Assembly: GCA_963920525.1 (NCBI GenBank)
Contig: OY986437.1
Location: 27,592,863 to 27,656,862 of the forward strand
Direction: 5' to 3'
From: Dichetophora obliterata
Lineage: Eukaryota > Arthropoda > Insecta > Diptera > Sciomyzidae
DNA length: 64,000 bases
Shown in pieces: positions 11,391-23,023 of this stretch. A program made the translations under genes and the position numbers. The number at the start of each line of letters is the position of its first letter. Position 1 is the stretch's first letter. The notes under the pieces are model-generated. The model did not search any database. It was not told where the DNA came from and was given only the letters and a program-made list of their open reading frames with translations.

Positions 11391-12261
11391 GTATTCGATG
11401 ATCGACGTATATACAGAAGAGAAAAGCTATAAGTTTACACTGTACATTTCTTCGAACTTATTTTAAAATAAATGGATGATTAAATTGCATATTTGTTTAA
11501 AGAACACGTTGACATCACAAAATTGCATAAAAACTAATAGCGCATTCTTTTCTGAACAAAATTCTGACCTCAAAGCTCTGAGCTTTCTGAAAATTCTACA
11601 TTTCTGCATGCGAAATATCTGTGGTCACAAGGAATAACGACTAAACTCAAAGAATCGTCAAAAACGATATTTTAAATTCACGAACTACGACCCATTTTTT
11701 TGAAATATATGAATCGTTACGTACAAAATATGTGCAGACATAAGTGATGATCAACTCTGGGTAAAAAATGGATGTCTGCATACTTCCAAAATTTGACAAT
11801 AAAGTAAATTCTATATCGCTTTTTTACGATATTTTCAGTTTAGTCATTATTCCTTGTGACCACAGAAATATAAGTACTACCAAAACAATAATAGACAATA
11901 TTTGCAAGTTCACTTATCGAATCCATTGGTCAGCAATTATCTTTTAAAATCGAAATGTAATCACAGTTGCCATTATACACATTTTATGCTCTATTTACAC
12001 CACGATTTTGTGTCGTAAGATGCGCACGTCGCAAAATGAGTTTCTGTAAAAATATCGCTCTTACCCTATTAACATCACAAATACGGCGTTCATTGAATAC
12101 CACTATTATTTCTTTAGTTTTTTAGTTGTAAATAGTTTGTGTAAAAGAAGTGTTAAAAATGTGTTCGCACGTTTTCCATCCGTGATATCTACGAACACAA
12201 AAAACAAAAGTAATTTTATTCCAAAACGTTCTTAATGAATTAAAAAAATTTATATCTGAAG

Positions 12262-12700
12262 TCACAAAGCACAAATATTTTTGAAAACTTTATATTTATT
12301 TTATTTTGTTTATTTTTTATTTCTGAAGTCACTTAAACTATTTTGTATTAGAAATAAGTACCTAAATTATTTTTAAAACCATACTGTGTTGAAATTAACT
12401 GTTTATCTCTTTACAAAGCACAAATATCTTTGAAAAGTAATATTTATTTTATTTTGTTTATTTTTTTATTTTTAAATCCACTTACATTATTTTGTATTAG
12501 AAATAAGTACCAACATTTTTGAAAAATCGTATTGTGGTGAATTACCTGTTTATCACTACACAAAGCACAAATATATTTAAAAACTGTGCATATATTTTAT
12601 TTTGTTTATTTTTTATTCTGAACTCACTTTTATTATTTGATATTAGAAATAAGTAATAAAATTTTTGAAAAATCATATTGTAGCGGATGTTTTATTCAAG
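12262..12700. repeat. Tandem repeat, ~148 bp unit, three copies plus one
   Basis: Units start with AAAGCACAAATAT at about 12266, 12415 and 12562, and each contains TTTTATTTTGTTTATTTTTT and TTAGAAATAAGTA. A fourth degenerate unit is at about 13385-13480. Confidence 0.7.
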
Positions 12701-13689
12701 TTTTTTATACATTTTAAATTATTTCCAATACTTATAAATGAAGTTAAATTTCATATGATTTGGTTTTTCTAAGTTTCAATTAAATTGCCACTTCTGTATG
12801 TATTGCGTTGAACATAATTGATTTCTATTACTAGTTAAACATCTTTTTAAACCACTCTTTCTTATTGTTTGTGTAAAAGAGCTCACTTACGTTAATGCTC
12901 AAACTAATCACTTGCTAATCGCTTAACTAAAAAGTTCTCTTGAGTGAAGTCTGTTTAAAATTATATGCTTAAGTATACACATTTTCGTTATGCTCAAAGA
13001 TTAATTATATGTTTACTCTTTCCTTAATATGTTAACGCTCAAATTGATTGTTTGTTAAATATTGAACACACAAAATTTTTGTGATCATTCGCATCGAAAC
13101 GTCAACCAATAAAGGTCACTGCTTTGCAACTAAAGAAAACTGCTGACTTCGTTTGATTTCAATATTTTTATAAAAAATTATCAAATATATTAAGACGCAA
13201 GCTGGCAATAATTTGGCTCTTGTGGCTAATATATATATAATATATAAACCCATAACGAGGACGGGCACAGACGCCAAAGCTGTCATACCCGGACCGTTAT
13301 TATAACCTTAAAACCAGATTAAATATTAGAATAAAAAGCAATTTTGTTCAATATTGTGTTAAAATGAATTGCTTATTACCTCACAAACCACAAATATTTT
13401 TGGAGACAATATTTTTATTTTATTTTGTTTAATTTCTATTATTTTATTTTTATAAGCATAATTTCGTTTTAGAAATTATTAAATGAAAACAAACACATCA
13501 AATTTACGATCTCAAATATAAGACTAAAACATGTGATAAGTATAACAATAAACTTTATGTGAAACCATTTGTATGTTATTTATTTGTTATATATATTTTT
13601 GAAGCAAAGACAATATATGCAAGATTTGTAACTATGTACGTGTCTATTTATTTTTGCTTATTTAAATGCAAAAATTTCTATTATTTCTA

Positions 13690-13920
13690 AATTTCTTAAA
13701 ATTTCTTATACATATGGAATTTTTCGTGGTATTTTTTAATACGTATGGGATTTTTTGTGGTATTTTTAAATGCATATGGAATTTTTGGTGGTATTTTTAA
13801 AACGCGTGGTATTTTTGTGGTAAATTTTAACGATCATGGGATTTTTTTTTGGTATTTTTTAATTGCTATGGGAATTTTTTGTTTACCTTTACCATGGGAA
13901 CTTTGGTGGTATTTAATTTA
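13690..13920. repeat. Short tandem repeat, ~37 bp unit
   Basis: About six degenerate copies of 'atatggaattttttgtggtat' plus a T/A spacer next to the right end of the hAT-like element. Similar copies in the same orientation lie just inside its left end (10140-10260), so the array is subterminal at both ends but not inverted. Confidence 0.6.
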
Positions 13921-15321
13921 TGTTACTTTAGGAAAAGGGTAATTTTCGTGGGAATTGTTTTGAATTTTGGCTGGCAACCTTGATTCCTACTCACAAAAGC
14001 AAGTAATGCATATGATTTTGGAACGAGATAATTTATATGCTCAACTAAAGTGATCTTGGAGTCAAATACCACACCTAGATCTTCAATGGAATTAACATTC
14101 AGTAAGGGAGTACCAGAGAGATAATACGAAGAAACGGACGTAATAATGGATTTTGAGTGCGTCATAGAAAGACATTTCTTAAAATTTAATGGTAAAAAAT
14201 TTATTAAAGACCAAGAAAGCAAATTAATAAGATCATTATGTAACAGAACAACATCATTCAAATAAAAGATTTTACTAAATATAACTTTAAATCGTCAGCA
14301 TAAAGTAAAAATTTTGCTGAATGAAAACATTTACTGCCACCATTAATAAACAAAGTAAAGAGCAAAAAACCAAGAATGCTACCCTGCGGTACTCCAGAAG
14401 AGGCAATAAATTGATACGATTTAACTCCATTTAATTCAACAAAACATACTCTATTTTCCAGATAACACTGGATCCAATTCAAAAAAACAGAATGAAAACC
14501 CATTTTGGCCAGTTTAACTATTAAAACATTATGAGGGCCCTTGTCAAAGGCTTTAGAAAAATCCGCATAAATAACATCTACTTGATGTCTCAGCTCAAAA
14601 GAATTAATGCAAAATCTTGAGAAAACTGCTTAGTTAGTCACCGTTGACCGACCAGCAAAAAAGCCATGCTGTTCAAGGCATATGTGACGCTTAACTGCAA
14701 AGAATAACTTATTCTTAATAACAGTTTCAAAGAGTTTAGACACATTTGAGAGCTTAGAAATAGGCCTATAGTTGGAAATATCATGTTTACTGCCCCCTTT
14801 TAAAAACCGGAGTTCTAGAGCCCATTTTCCAACAGTCTATAAAAGTACCAGTACATAAAGACTTGTTAAAAAGTTTACACACATCGTTGGTTCACGTGAA
14901 AATAATTGATATTGAAGCAAGCTGTTTTTAATATCAAATCAAATTTCAAATTTTTTAATATTAAACATTCCTGACCAAAAAACTTAAAAGAATGGTTCAC
15001 AATTATTTTAATAGAAAAACTATTGATTATAAATAACTTTCAAAACAAATACAATTGCTTGAAGCTTTTTTCTCTTAGTTAAAATTAGAATAATACGTAA
15101 ATAGTTTTAAGTTACTTAAATTAAAAATTTGCATGTTATGCTGTGTAATCCTGACCGAAAAGTCACTATAAACTTAATTACTTATTTTAAAAACATATTG
15201 AAATAATTCTTAATGCATCAAGTTTATGGTCAACGACGACTTTTTGTCACGATGCGTAAGCCAGTTATCTACCTGCTATCACTTTGGTTCTTTTAGATTC
15301 TCAACTAATAAATCAAAGCTT

Positions 15322-15984
15322 ACACTCCAAAAAATTTGTGTTTAAATATTACTGATAGCTGCGTCCGTTCTACGAATTTTTGTTCGTAGTTTTCAGCCAC
15401 GAATAGGATTCGTAGAATCGACGTATATTAGTACATATTACGAATATTTTATTCGTATTCTAAAAATAAAAAAATTCTGTCTGAGCTGGGGTTTGAACCT
15501 CGGCTCTTTAGTTTACGGGCCACGCACTCTACCAGTAGGCTACAGTCACTTTACAATCATAGCGTTCCTTATGTTCTATAAATGTTCGACAAACAAGGCT
15601 GAACGATTTAGGTTTTCAATTGTTTAGACTCTACTAATAATTCGTAAGTTCTACTAATAATTGGTACGGTCAGCCTACGAATGAATTGTTTCTACTAATA
15701 TTATTTTTCATTCGTAAATAGTACGAAAGCATAACTGCGAATGTTATGAAAGAAATTACGAATTTATTCGTACGAGAAATTTACGAATATTATTACTTAT
15801 ATGTACACAATCATTCGTACAATGCACTTATACTACATCAGGTATTAGAAAAATTTTACGAATGAATTCGTAAAGATATCACAATAAAAATTCTTTGTAT
15901 ATTGTACGAATATTTGTAGAATGTACGAATATTTTGTTTACTAATATTATTCGTAGAAATTTTACTAATAAATTTTTTGAGTGC
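15322..15984. mobile_element. Short DNA element rich in TACGAAT motifs, with tRNA-like core
   Basis: The left end CACTCCAAAAAATTTGTG pairs with the right end, read inward, CACTCAAAAAATTTATTAG. The interior has many copies of ATTCGTA/TACGAAT and ACTAATA, giving strong self-complementarity. A tRNA-like segment lies at 15484-15548. No clean target duplication was identified. Probably a non-autonomous DNA element just upstream of the XKR gene. Confidence 0.6.
15484..15548 (-). other. tRNA-like sequence (box A and box B)
   Basis: On the minus strand TAGCCTACTGG resembles box A and GGTTCAAACCCC box B, spaced as in a tRNA. The T stem pairs imperfectly and the acceptor stem is doubtful, so this is more likely a tRNA-derived SINE head or decayed tRNA than a functional gene. 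Confidence 0.4.
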
Positions 15985-16356
15985 AGCATGAAAATGTGTA
16001 GAAACCTGTGTTTATCGAGATATTGTTGTTCTTCTCAAAGAGAATCGCTTGGAAAAACAATAAAGAACACATAAACCATTCCCGCTGCCTCCTACGATAC
16101 AACTCCAGCCCTCTTTTTATGCTTATCTTATCGATAGCTTCAAACTAAACAATGATTAATTTCAACCGAAAGGTTGGCAAAAGTATGACTCCCACCTTGG
16201 GACGAAAGAAGCTTTTTAGTCATCGAGCCACTAGTATCGCGTAGTATTTCGCAAGTTTAACAACAATTCAATGGCTAAAAAGACGAACCTTTATTGTTTT
16301 AAATTAGTTGAATTTTCAAATTAAATAAGAGTTAAGCACAAAGTTAACACTCGCAA

Positions 16357-18462
16357 ATGAGTGCCCATGTGGGCAGTCCACCGCAGCATGTGCTCGGCTA
16401 TACCATACATAGTCGTACGCGCATCTATGTCTCCTATCTGTTACCTGCTGCCTTGGAACTAGCCTGCTACATAGTGCAGATTGTGGCCGATATTGCTGTC
16501 AGCTTTCAACACTTTCGATCACATCAGGCCGGTTTTGGATGGGCCACACTCAGCTTGATTCTCATACCACCTGTGTTGACCTTCGGTCTGGTCATTAGCT
16601 CCCGTGACCAATGGTCAAATCCTAAACATGCTAAACGTTGGCATTTCTTTGGCATAGAAGTGCTTTGCTTGCTGTTCTTTCCCTTTGTTGCGACCTACAG
16701 GTACGTCAGCGTTAATTTTATTTTCATATCACTTTGTTTGGACAGATAAGAATGGGTGCGGAGACTGAAATAATGTTTATGTTTTGGTTGTTGTTAACAG
16801 GTTTGCACGTCGAGTCTTTTGGTCGATAGAGGCTCTCTTTCAAGATGACAACGATGAGGAGCGTATGTTGTGTCTTGCTAAGGCTGAGGAATGTTCGACG
16901 TGTGAACTCTACCATATGATACAAGCCTATGGTCAGTCGGCACCACAGATTATACTGCAGTTGTATCACATGCTGACGCAGGATCTATTTCGCAATTTCG
17001 AAACAAGTAAGTTTTAATATGGACTATTTTGGGTTAAGCATTAGTGTAGCATCCTTTCCTCTAACTGCCCACAGCAAATGTCCAGGCGATTAGTTTAGTC
17101 TTCTCTGCCATCGATTTGGCTGCAATAACAACCACCTACCAACGTTTTGAGAGTCAAAAGCTGGTGGGTCGTCATTATCCTTGGTCCGCGCCGCAACAAA
17201 TCTCGGCGCAAAAGTCCAAATTTGAAGCCGCTGAACAATTTCGTATGGAATGCGAACGAAGAAAACGCGAATCGGAGCGCACAATAACATCCTTTCCAGA
17301 AAATGATAAAATCATGGCGAATTTTAAGCAACGCGACAGCACGAGAATCGAACCCGAAGATACACTAGTCTTAAGCGAACCTCTAACACATGTGGGCACC
17401 GTTAAAGGTTTTGATGTGGTGGACAATGAAGCAGGTGCCGAGACTACAGAAACCACTGTACTGCTGCATAACGGTAGCTCCCGAAATGTAACCGATGATG
17501 AAAAAATTCAAACTACTCCTAAAATGAAACTGTCAAGCATTCGGGAAGAGTGCCAATCGAACCTCGATGACATTGAAGTATTAGATACGGTGCCTGACAG
17601 TCCAGCACCAACGCTGCCACCAACAATAACGCGTCCACCGACTGATCCCATCCCCGAGCTAAGAACACAAACATCAAATGCATCCGATAGTAATTCGAAT
17701 CAGCGTCGCGATAAGCGCGCCTCCAACACGCTCAGTCAACTGGAAATTTTTAAAAATATGCTCATTGTCAATGCCCAGCTGTATATAAAAGAAAATATGC
17801 CCAGGCCACCCAAACTGCTACTCACACGTATTGATCCTGACACGGAGCAGGAGCATTTGGTGACCACACCGCCATACTCACCGTCACCGCCCGCCAGTCC
17901 AAGGAGCGACGTAGTCGACTTCTTTCTACCGCGATCAACGAGAATTGTTAACGGCATTCAGCAGGATGATTTTGCTGGCAAGACAATAGCTTTCTTCGGC
18001 TGGATATCGTTTGTTATAATGCGCATGTTAGCACTCTCCACCTTCTGCGTATTCTTTCCCAAGAGCTTTTTAATAGTTGTTGGCGTGCATTATTTGGTCA
18101 TGTTGGCCGCACTTTTTTTGGAGTCGCGCTTTCAAGGCAAACTCAATCGTACACTTTTCTACATGCTTCTAGCATATGTCTACATTTATGTTTTGCTGGA
18201 ATTCCGGATAAAATTCAAGCGGATACGTTTGTGGTTCATTGGATATTTTATCCTTACCATGAGCGAGAATATCACCATGACTATGTTGTGGTATGCACGT
18301 GAAGAGTTTGAATCCTGGTGGTTCGGTTTTATATTTGAGGGTATCATCTATAGTGGTATTCTATTCGTCGCTACTCTCTTGGTCTATTATTATTTATTAA
18401 AGCCAAAAGATGTGGTACTGATGATGGAAAATGACCAACATGACAATTCAGCTAAGGGTTAA
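16357..18462 (+). CDS. XK-related (XKR) membrane protein
   Basis: Coding exons are 16357-16700, 16801-17006 and 17075-18462; junctions (CTACAG|gtacgt, acag|GTTTGC, ACAA|gtaagt, acag|CAAATG) keep one frame for 645 aa. XKR proteins are multipass plasma-membrane proteins; vertebrate XKR8/4/9 mediate phosphatidylserine scrambling after caspase cleavage and XK partners VPS13A. Visible here: an N-terminal membrane region (residues ~25-115, e.g. YLLPAALELACYIVQIVADI), the conserved stretch after exon 2 (YGQSAPQIILQLY), and a C-terminal membrane block (~470-625). Between them is a long hydrophilic loop (~213-463) rich in charged residues, Thr and Pro. A short run of this kind is usual, but about 250 residues is long for the family. 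The start is the first ATG and gives the family-like N-terminus. AATAAA follows at 18516. Whether it scrambles lipids cannot be told from sequence. Confidence 0.93.
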
Positions 18463-18515
18463 GTAAATAGTCTAGAGTTAAATTATAGGATAAGAGAATT
18501 AAACATAAGGAAACG

Positions 18516-18521
18516 AATAAA
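18516..18521 (+). promoter_or_regulatory. Polyadenylation signal of XKR gene
   Basis: AATAAA 54 bases after the stop codon, in an otherwise featureless 3' region. Confidence 0.6.
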
Positions 18522-18539
18522 AGCATACTTATATATTAG

Positions 18540-19357
18540 AGATGAGTAATTTTTACCCATGCGGGTAACATCCAGTTTCAGATTCTACATAAAATTCTGG
18601 GTAAAAAAACTCCTTGGGACCATACAGCTGCAATGAAATTTTTCCCAGCGATAAATCGTTCCTTTAAAAATTTCATAGAGCGTTTGCTTCTTTCTGTCTA
18701 CTCGTTCACTGATCGACCCACAGCACAAACTACTTGCACTAGAAAAATTAAATTTAGTACGAATTTTACTTTGATTATGTAGATGCGTATTAAAAAAAAA
18801 AATTGGAAAAATGATGTCTTTAAGGGTTAAAATTTGGTAAAAAGGGTTAAAAATGGGCAACGGGCTATTTAAAGTAATATTTGAGATGTCAAAGTACTGT
18901 AAACGGATTCTGATTACTTTCATTATAGTTTAAAAAGCATTTTCAAGGTTTTTAAACATTTGATTTCTAATCTAATAGAATCTTATTTGAAAGTTTTAAA
19001 TAAAAAATTTATTTCTAACTACATTTGAGTTCAGAGCAGAGAACTGCACAAGCCTCCTTGAAGTTTATTTCAAGCGTTTGCTTAAAATACAAGTTCAAGC
19101 TAGCTTGAGCTTGATAACTTAAAATCAAGTATAGCTTGTAATTGAATATAAATAAGCCCACGCACAGCTTGCACTTATTCTAGCTTACAAGCGAACGGCA
19201 CGAAGTTTCAAGTAAAGAAAAGCTTGATGCCTTCGGCAAAAGCTTGTAAGCTCACAAGTATCCAAATTATTGAATTAAAGCAAGTATCCAAAAGCGTAAT
19301 AGGACTTTAAAGGATTCTGTGGACTCCGTGGTGTGAAGTTTTAGGGTAAATGATTTC
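18540..19357. other. Intergenic, no gene
   Basis: Non-coding AT-rich DNA. Around 19060-19260 there are many short AAGCTTGA/CAAGCTT blocks, giving local hairpins, but no bounded element was recognised. Confidence 0.45.
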
Positions 19358-19936
19358 GAAGATGCTGTCGAACTTCAAAATTTAAGATGGCGGATAGAGT
19401 TGCCACCTAGATTTTTTTTTTATTTTTGCGAATTCTTGTAATTTTGAAATTCTGACAACGGATTTTATTCCGAATATATTGTTACAGTTTTAAAATTTAA
19501 GATGGAGGTTAGGGCTGCCACTTAAATTTTTACCACAGTACTGCCACCTAATAATATGTATTTTTAAAAGTTTTAAACATCATTTATCAGTGTTGAAGGG
19601 TCGCTGATTTCGAATCTAAGGTCAGAATTTTAAAATTCAAGATGGTGGATAGGGTTGCCACCTTTATTTTTTGTAGTTTTATGAATTCGGGGCTGGCAAA
19701 AAAAAACGGTACACCAAAAATGGGTCACTGAATCCGAATTCATCGTCAGAATTTCAAAATTATAAAATTTTGAAATAATAGGGTTGCCACCTAATAATAT
19801 GTCTTTTTATGTTTAAAACTCTTAAAAAGACATATTATTAGGTGGTGTTTAAAACTCTTAAAAAGACATATTATTAGGTGGCAACCCTATTATTTCAAAA
19901 TAATTTTATAATTTTGAAATTCCGAACTTGGATTTT
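19358..19936. repeat. Fragment of the fold-back PIF-like repeat, copy C
   Basis: It contains the same modules as copies A and B (GATGGCGGATAGAGTTGCC, GGGTTGCCACCTAATAATAT, then the reverse-complement ATATTATTAGGTGGCAACCC). It reverses orientation around 19800-19860 and stops where the Tc1-like element at 19937 begins. Confidence 0.7.
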
Positions 19937-20198
19937 CAGTGAATCAAAAAAGTTTAGGCACAAAGCTATTAAAAATGTTAGTTTGTTAGTAAAATTTTTT
20001 CCACTTCACTCACAGTAAAAAGTAGTATGAGCACTTAAAAAATATACCCTTTGCTATGTATTTCAGCCAAAGATAATTTTATTTCAAATTTTTTTCAGAT
20101 TAAATGTTATAAAAACTAACAGACAATATTTTGAAATCAAAAAAGTTTAGGCATAAGTGAAAAGTAATATTGTTTTATCATCAGGAGGAGTATATTTT

Positions 20199-20690
20199 GA
20201 GCCATCTAATACTTAGATCGACTTCGTTTGGCCTGAATTACCGCCTCTAAACGTCAACGCATGCTTATCGCTAAATTTGATGTCTCCTCAGGTGTTATTT
20301 TTGACCATTCGGTTCGTATGGCCTCCATGAGCATATTTTTGACGTTATGTGATGATTTTTTTCCAGTAAGTGCCAAATATGCTCTATGGGGTTCCTATCA
20401 GGGACTGCGGATGTGTTTTGAACTGCTTATAGTGGTAGATTAGCCATTCCTGCACAAGATAAGACGAATGTTTTGGATCGTTATATTGTTGAAATAAATA
20501 TTTTTTTCCTAGTTAACCCCAATTTTTCAACATTGGGTGCCAAATTTTCCTTTAAAATATTCAAATTAAGTTGCTTATCCATTTTCTCATTAATAAAACA
20601 AGATTCCCAACCCCAGGTGCCATCACACACCGCTAAACCATAATATTGCCACCACCGTGTTTCTCTGTCTTAATTGTATTATTTTCCTGC
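20199..20690 (-). pseudogene. Tc1-like transposase, C-terminal fragment
   Basis: Minus-strand translation shows GGGNIMVWRCV, then LFQQYNDPKHSS, where Tc1 transposases have QQDNDPKH, so the second catalytic Asp reads Tyr, and then downstream family-like text with stops and frameshifts (for example a TAG just after LIGTP). The N-terminal DNA-binding half is absent. A dead copy, not related closely to the intact transposase at 43806. Confidence 0.75.
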
Positions 20691-20765
20691 TGCTCTTTGT
20701 TATATTTTCTCTATATTTTTTGAGTGTCATCTGAGCCAGATAAATTGTATTTGAGTTTAATTTGT

Positions 20766-22446
20766 CAAGAAGGCAACAACAACAACAACAACTCTGTATA
20801 GAGTCAATCACTTAGCTGACTAGACAGTCTGTTTCGGAAATCGCTACATTTTCCTCTTCAGTTGTTGCCTTCTTGAAAACTTACTTGAACTAAAGGTCAC
20901 AATCTTAATTCATGTAATTATTCAATAGATCATAAAAACTAATTAAGTTAACTATGGCGGAGCACGGCCAAATAAGTTTAATTAATGTCAAATTTATTAA
21001 ATAATCTAATAATTGATCGATTTTTCGGTCAAAGTCATGTGTAATTGAACATTTGGTTGTGAAAATAGCCACCTTTCAGTTAGAACACTGGCTTCTGGCG
21101 AAGCAAAAACTCGTTTCATTTCTATGGTGCATTTCGACAAACTATCGAACACCAATGAATATTGAAATAAATGAAGAGGCAACTAGAACAGATGGCAACC
21201 CTTGATAGAGTTAATGGCGGTGATCTATAAATAGCCTACTGCTTTGAAATGTCATATGATTAGCAGCCATACAATTCATAAGAATGAATTCCAAAATGTG
21301 CACATTCATATGCTAGTTTAAACAGTGAGTTGATCACAGCTTAATAGTTATAGAATCAGTACAAACCGCTCCTGTACAAACTAGCCCTTCCGGCCCGTAT
21401 TCCACCCATGCACAAATAATTTAATGTTGCAACATAATTTCTAAGAAGCGTCACAACAAAGTAGAGCGCACTTAAAATTTTCAAGTACAGCAACAAAGTA
21501 TGAAAGTGATTTCATAATTTGTTGCATTTCCTTAGAAATTATGAGCAAACCCAATGTAAGTAAAAGTCAACTAAACAAAATGCTATAGTTGACTGACCGA
21601 CCTATTAACATTTCTCAAGCACAGCAATAAACTATGAAAGTGATTTCATAATTTATTGTATATGTAAACAAAAGTCAACTAAACAAAACGCTATAGTTGA
21701 CTGACCGACCTAAATGTTTCTCTTCATTTGTTCTTTGTTCTTTCTTACATATATGTATGTATTTATATATGTATCTTAGCGTAGGAGTAAGCGTAATGGT
21801 CCAGTTAGCCTCGCATGGCACAGCAGCGCATGCAACGCAGATAAAGCAGCTAGCACACAGCTAAATAAATGGTGATTATGCAAAGCATAGTCACATGGTC
21901 AAAATAAAACAATAAAAAAGAAGAATACAACGATTTTATTTTAATAAATTAACCGCACTTGATCAAACAATTTTACAACTTCACATCTGTTTTGCCAAAA
22001 CGTCAAATACATAGAAGAATACACAGATATTAAAATGAAATAGATCTTCCATGTTTATCTATGTAGTCAGAGATGCATTTCTGTTTTTATCTGAGCATTG
22101 CCATGCGTTGCCATGTTGTGCATAATCAGATACACACAAATCCTATTGAACAGATTTCGATGTGACGCTTGTTAAGCCATGCACTGCTATGCCATGCGAG
22201 GCTAACTGGACCATAAGTTAAGTTTCAAGCCATGAATTTTAAAAATGAATAATCAATAAAGTTCTAACCTTCAATGTGAAAAGTAGTGATTTTTATTCAA
22301 ACTGGTGCATTTTGTTTTATACACCTAAAACTCATAATCACTCAAAGACTACTGAAGAGGAATATGTAGCGATTTCCGAAACAGACTGTCTAGTCAGCTA
22401 AGTGATTGACTCTATACAGAGTTGTTGTTGTTGTTGTTGCCTTCTT
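20766..22446. mobile_element. Inverted-repeat element nested in the Tc1-like copy
   Basis: About 100 bp from 20766 (AAGAAGGCAACAACAAC, TCTGTATAGAGTCAATCAC, CTAGACAGTCTGTTTCGG) recurs in inverted orientation at 22345-22446 with few differences. The sequence immediately after the left repeat (20861 on: GCCTTCTTGAAAACTTACTT) also follows the right repeat (22439 on), so part of the flank is directly duplicated. The interior has a ~120 bp direct repeat (about 21480-21715) and the MITE 21797-22213. No coding frame. Confidence 0.6.
21797..22213. mobile_element. MITE with TGGTCCAGTTAGCC ends, TAA duplication
   Basis: Ends read TGGTCCAGTTAGCCTCGCAT inward on both sides. Flanks are TAA at 21794-21796 and TAA at 22214-22216. 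417 bp, no reading frame; 3-bp duplication as in PIF/Harbinger elements. Confidence 0.85.
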
Positions 22447-22631
22447 GAAAACTTACTTGATCTAAAGCTCACAATCTTAATTCATAAATTATCTTTTGTT
22501 GTAAAAACGTAGCAAAAAGTTTATTTTTTAAATGCTTGTACTATTTTTTTCTGTTAGTGAAGTACAAAATATGTTTCTAACAAATTAAAATGTTTAATAG
22601 CTTTGAGCCTAAACTTTTTTGATTCACTGTA

Positions 22632-23023
22632 TGTTGCTCATATTTTTCGATGAAAATAAAAGTAGGATAACCAATGCGGAAAGTTCATTGAATTAAAAAA
22701 GCCTCATATGTGCAATTGCACCTTTTCACAACAATATTAACAACATTTAGCATGAGTTTTGTCCTTCTAAATTTGAACAAATACAGTGTGCGCTGCCAGG
22801 AGCAAACATAAGTAACTATAATTTTTTATGTGTTGTATTTAATGCACAAAATAAATTTTTCAGTAGATTTACAATTGTTCACATTTTTTTTGTGGAGGAA
22901 ATGATCCCCTTTTGCAAATCTTAGCTACGCCACTGTTGTCATATAAATCAAAAACACTTTGTGCGTAATTTTCTATTAAAAATTTGTATTGTTTATAAAA
23001 AACGCATAATATTCTAAACATTT
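22632..23023. other. 3' flank of the 23-kb minus-strand gene
   Basis: AT-rich non-coding sequence. It probably includes the 3' UTR of the exon ending at 23024; no canonical AATAAA was seen on the minus strand within the first ~100 bases. Confidence 0.4.

Larger units (their letters stand above)
10124..13982. mobile_element. hAT-like element, 3.9 kb
   Basis: Ends are CAAGGTTGCCAG at the left and, read inward, CAAGGTTGCCAG at the right. Flanks are ATTCTTAC (10116-10123) and ATTCCTAC (13983-13990), an 8-bp duplication with one difference. The interior holds several tandem-repeat blocks (10140-10260, 11030-11390, 12262-12700, 13690-13920), a 51-codon reading frame at 10669, and no recognisable transposase. 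It sits inside the reverse-transcriptase frame of the jockey-like fragment. Confidence 0.85.
9930..14895 (-). mobile_element. Jockey-like non-LTR retrotransposon fragment, split by a hAT element
   Basis: On the minus strand from 14895 to 13983 the translated frames give reverse-transcriptase landmarks: SNYRPIS, SGVPQGSILG, LLYADDLKLY, then SIEDLGVVFDSKI. At 13983 the frame is interrupted by a hAT-like element (10124-13982). It resumes at 10123 with SSDFSDPCTLSCLYNSFVRP, in the same frame if one copy of the 8-bp duplication is dropped. The rest of the C-terminal region (HCSRLEK, FTRFAIRS) reaches about 9930. Stops in the frame after VRPRLE and ASFI, and frameshifts upstream, show that it is dead. 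No 5' end, endonuclease domain or poly-A tail is preserved. Confidence 0.85.
19937..22629 (-). mobile_element. Tc1-like element, decayed and internally interrupted
   Basis: The left end CAGTGAATCAAAAAAGTTTA matches the right end read inward (CAGTGAATCAAAAAAGTTTA); the right end is followed by TA. The left TA is not preserved. It carries the C-terminal half of a transposase (20199-20690, minus). A second inverted-repeat element occupies 20766-22446, replacing the rest of the transposase region. Confidence 0.75.

Noticed and set aside
15484..15548. Functional tRNA gene
   Set aside because: Box A and box B are present but the stems do not pair well and it lies within an inverted-repeat element.
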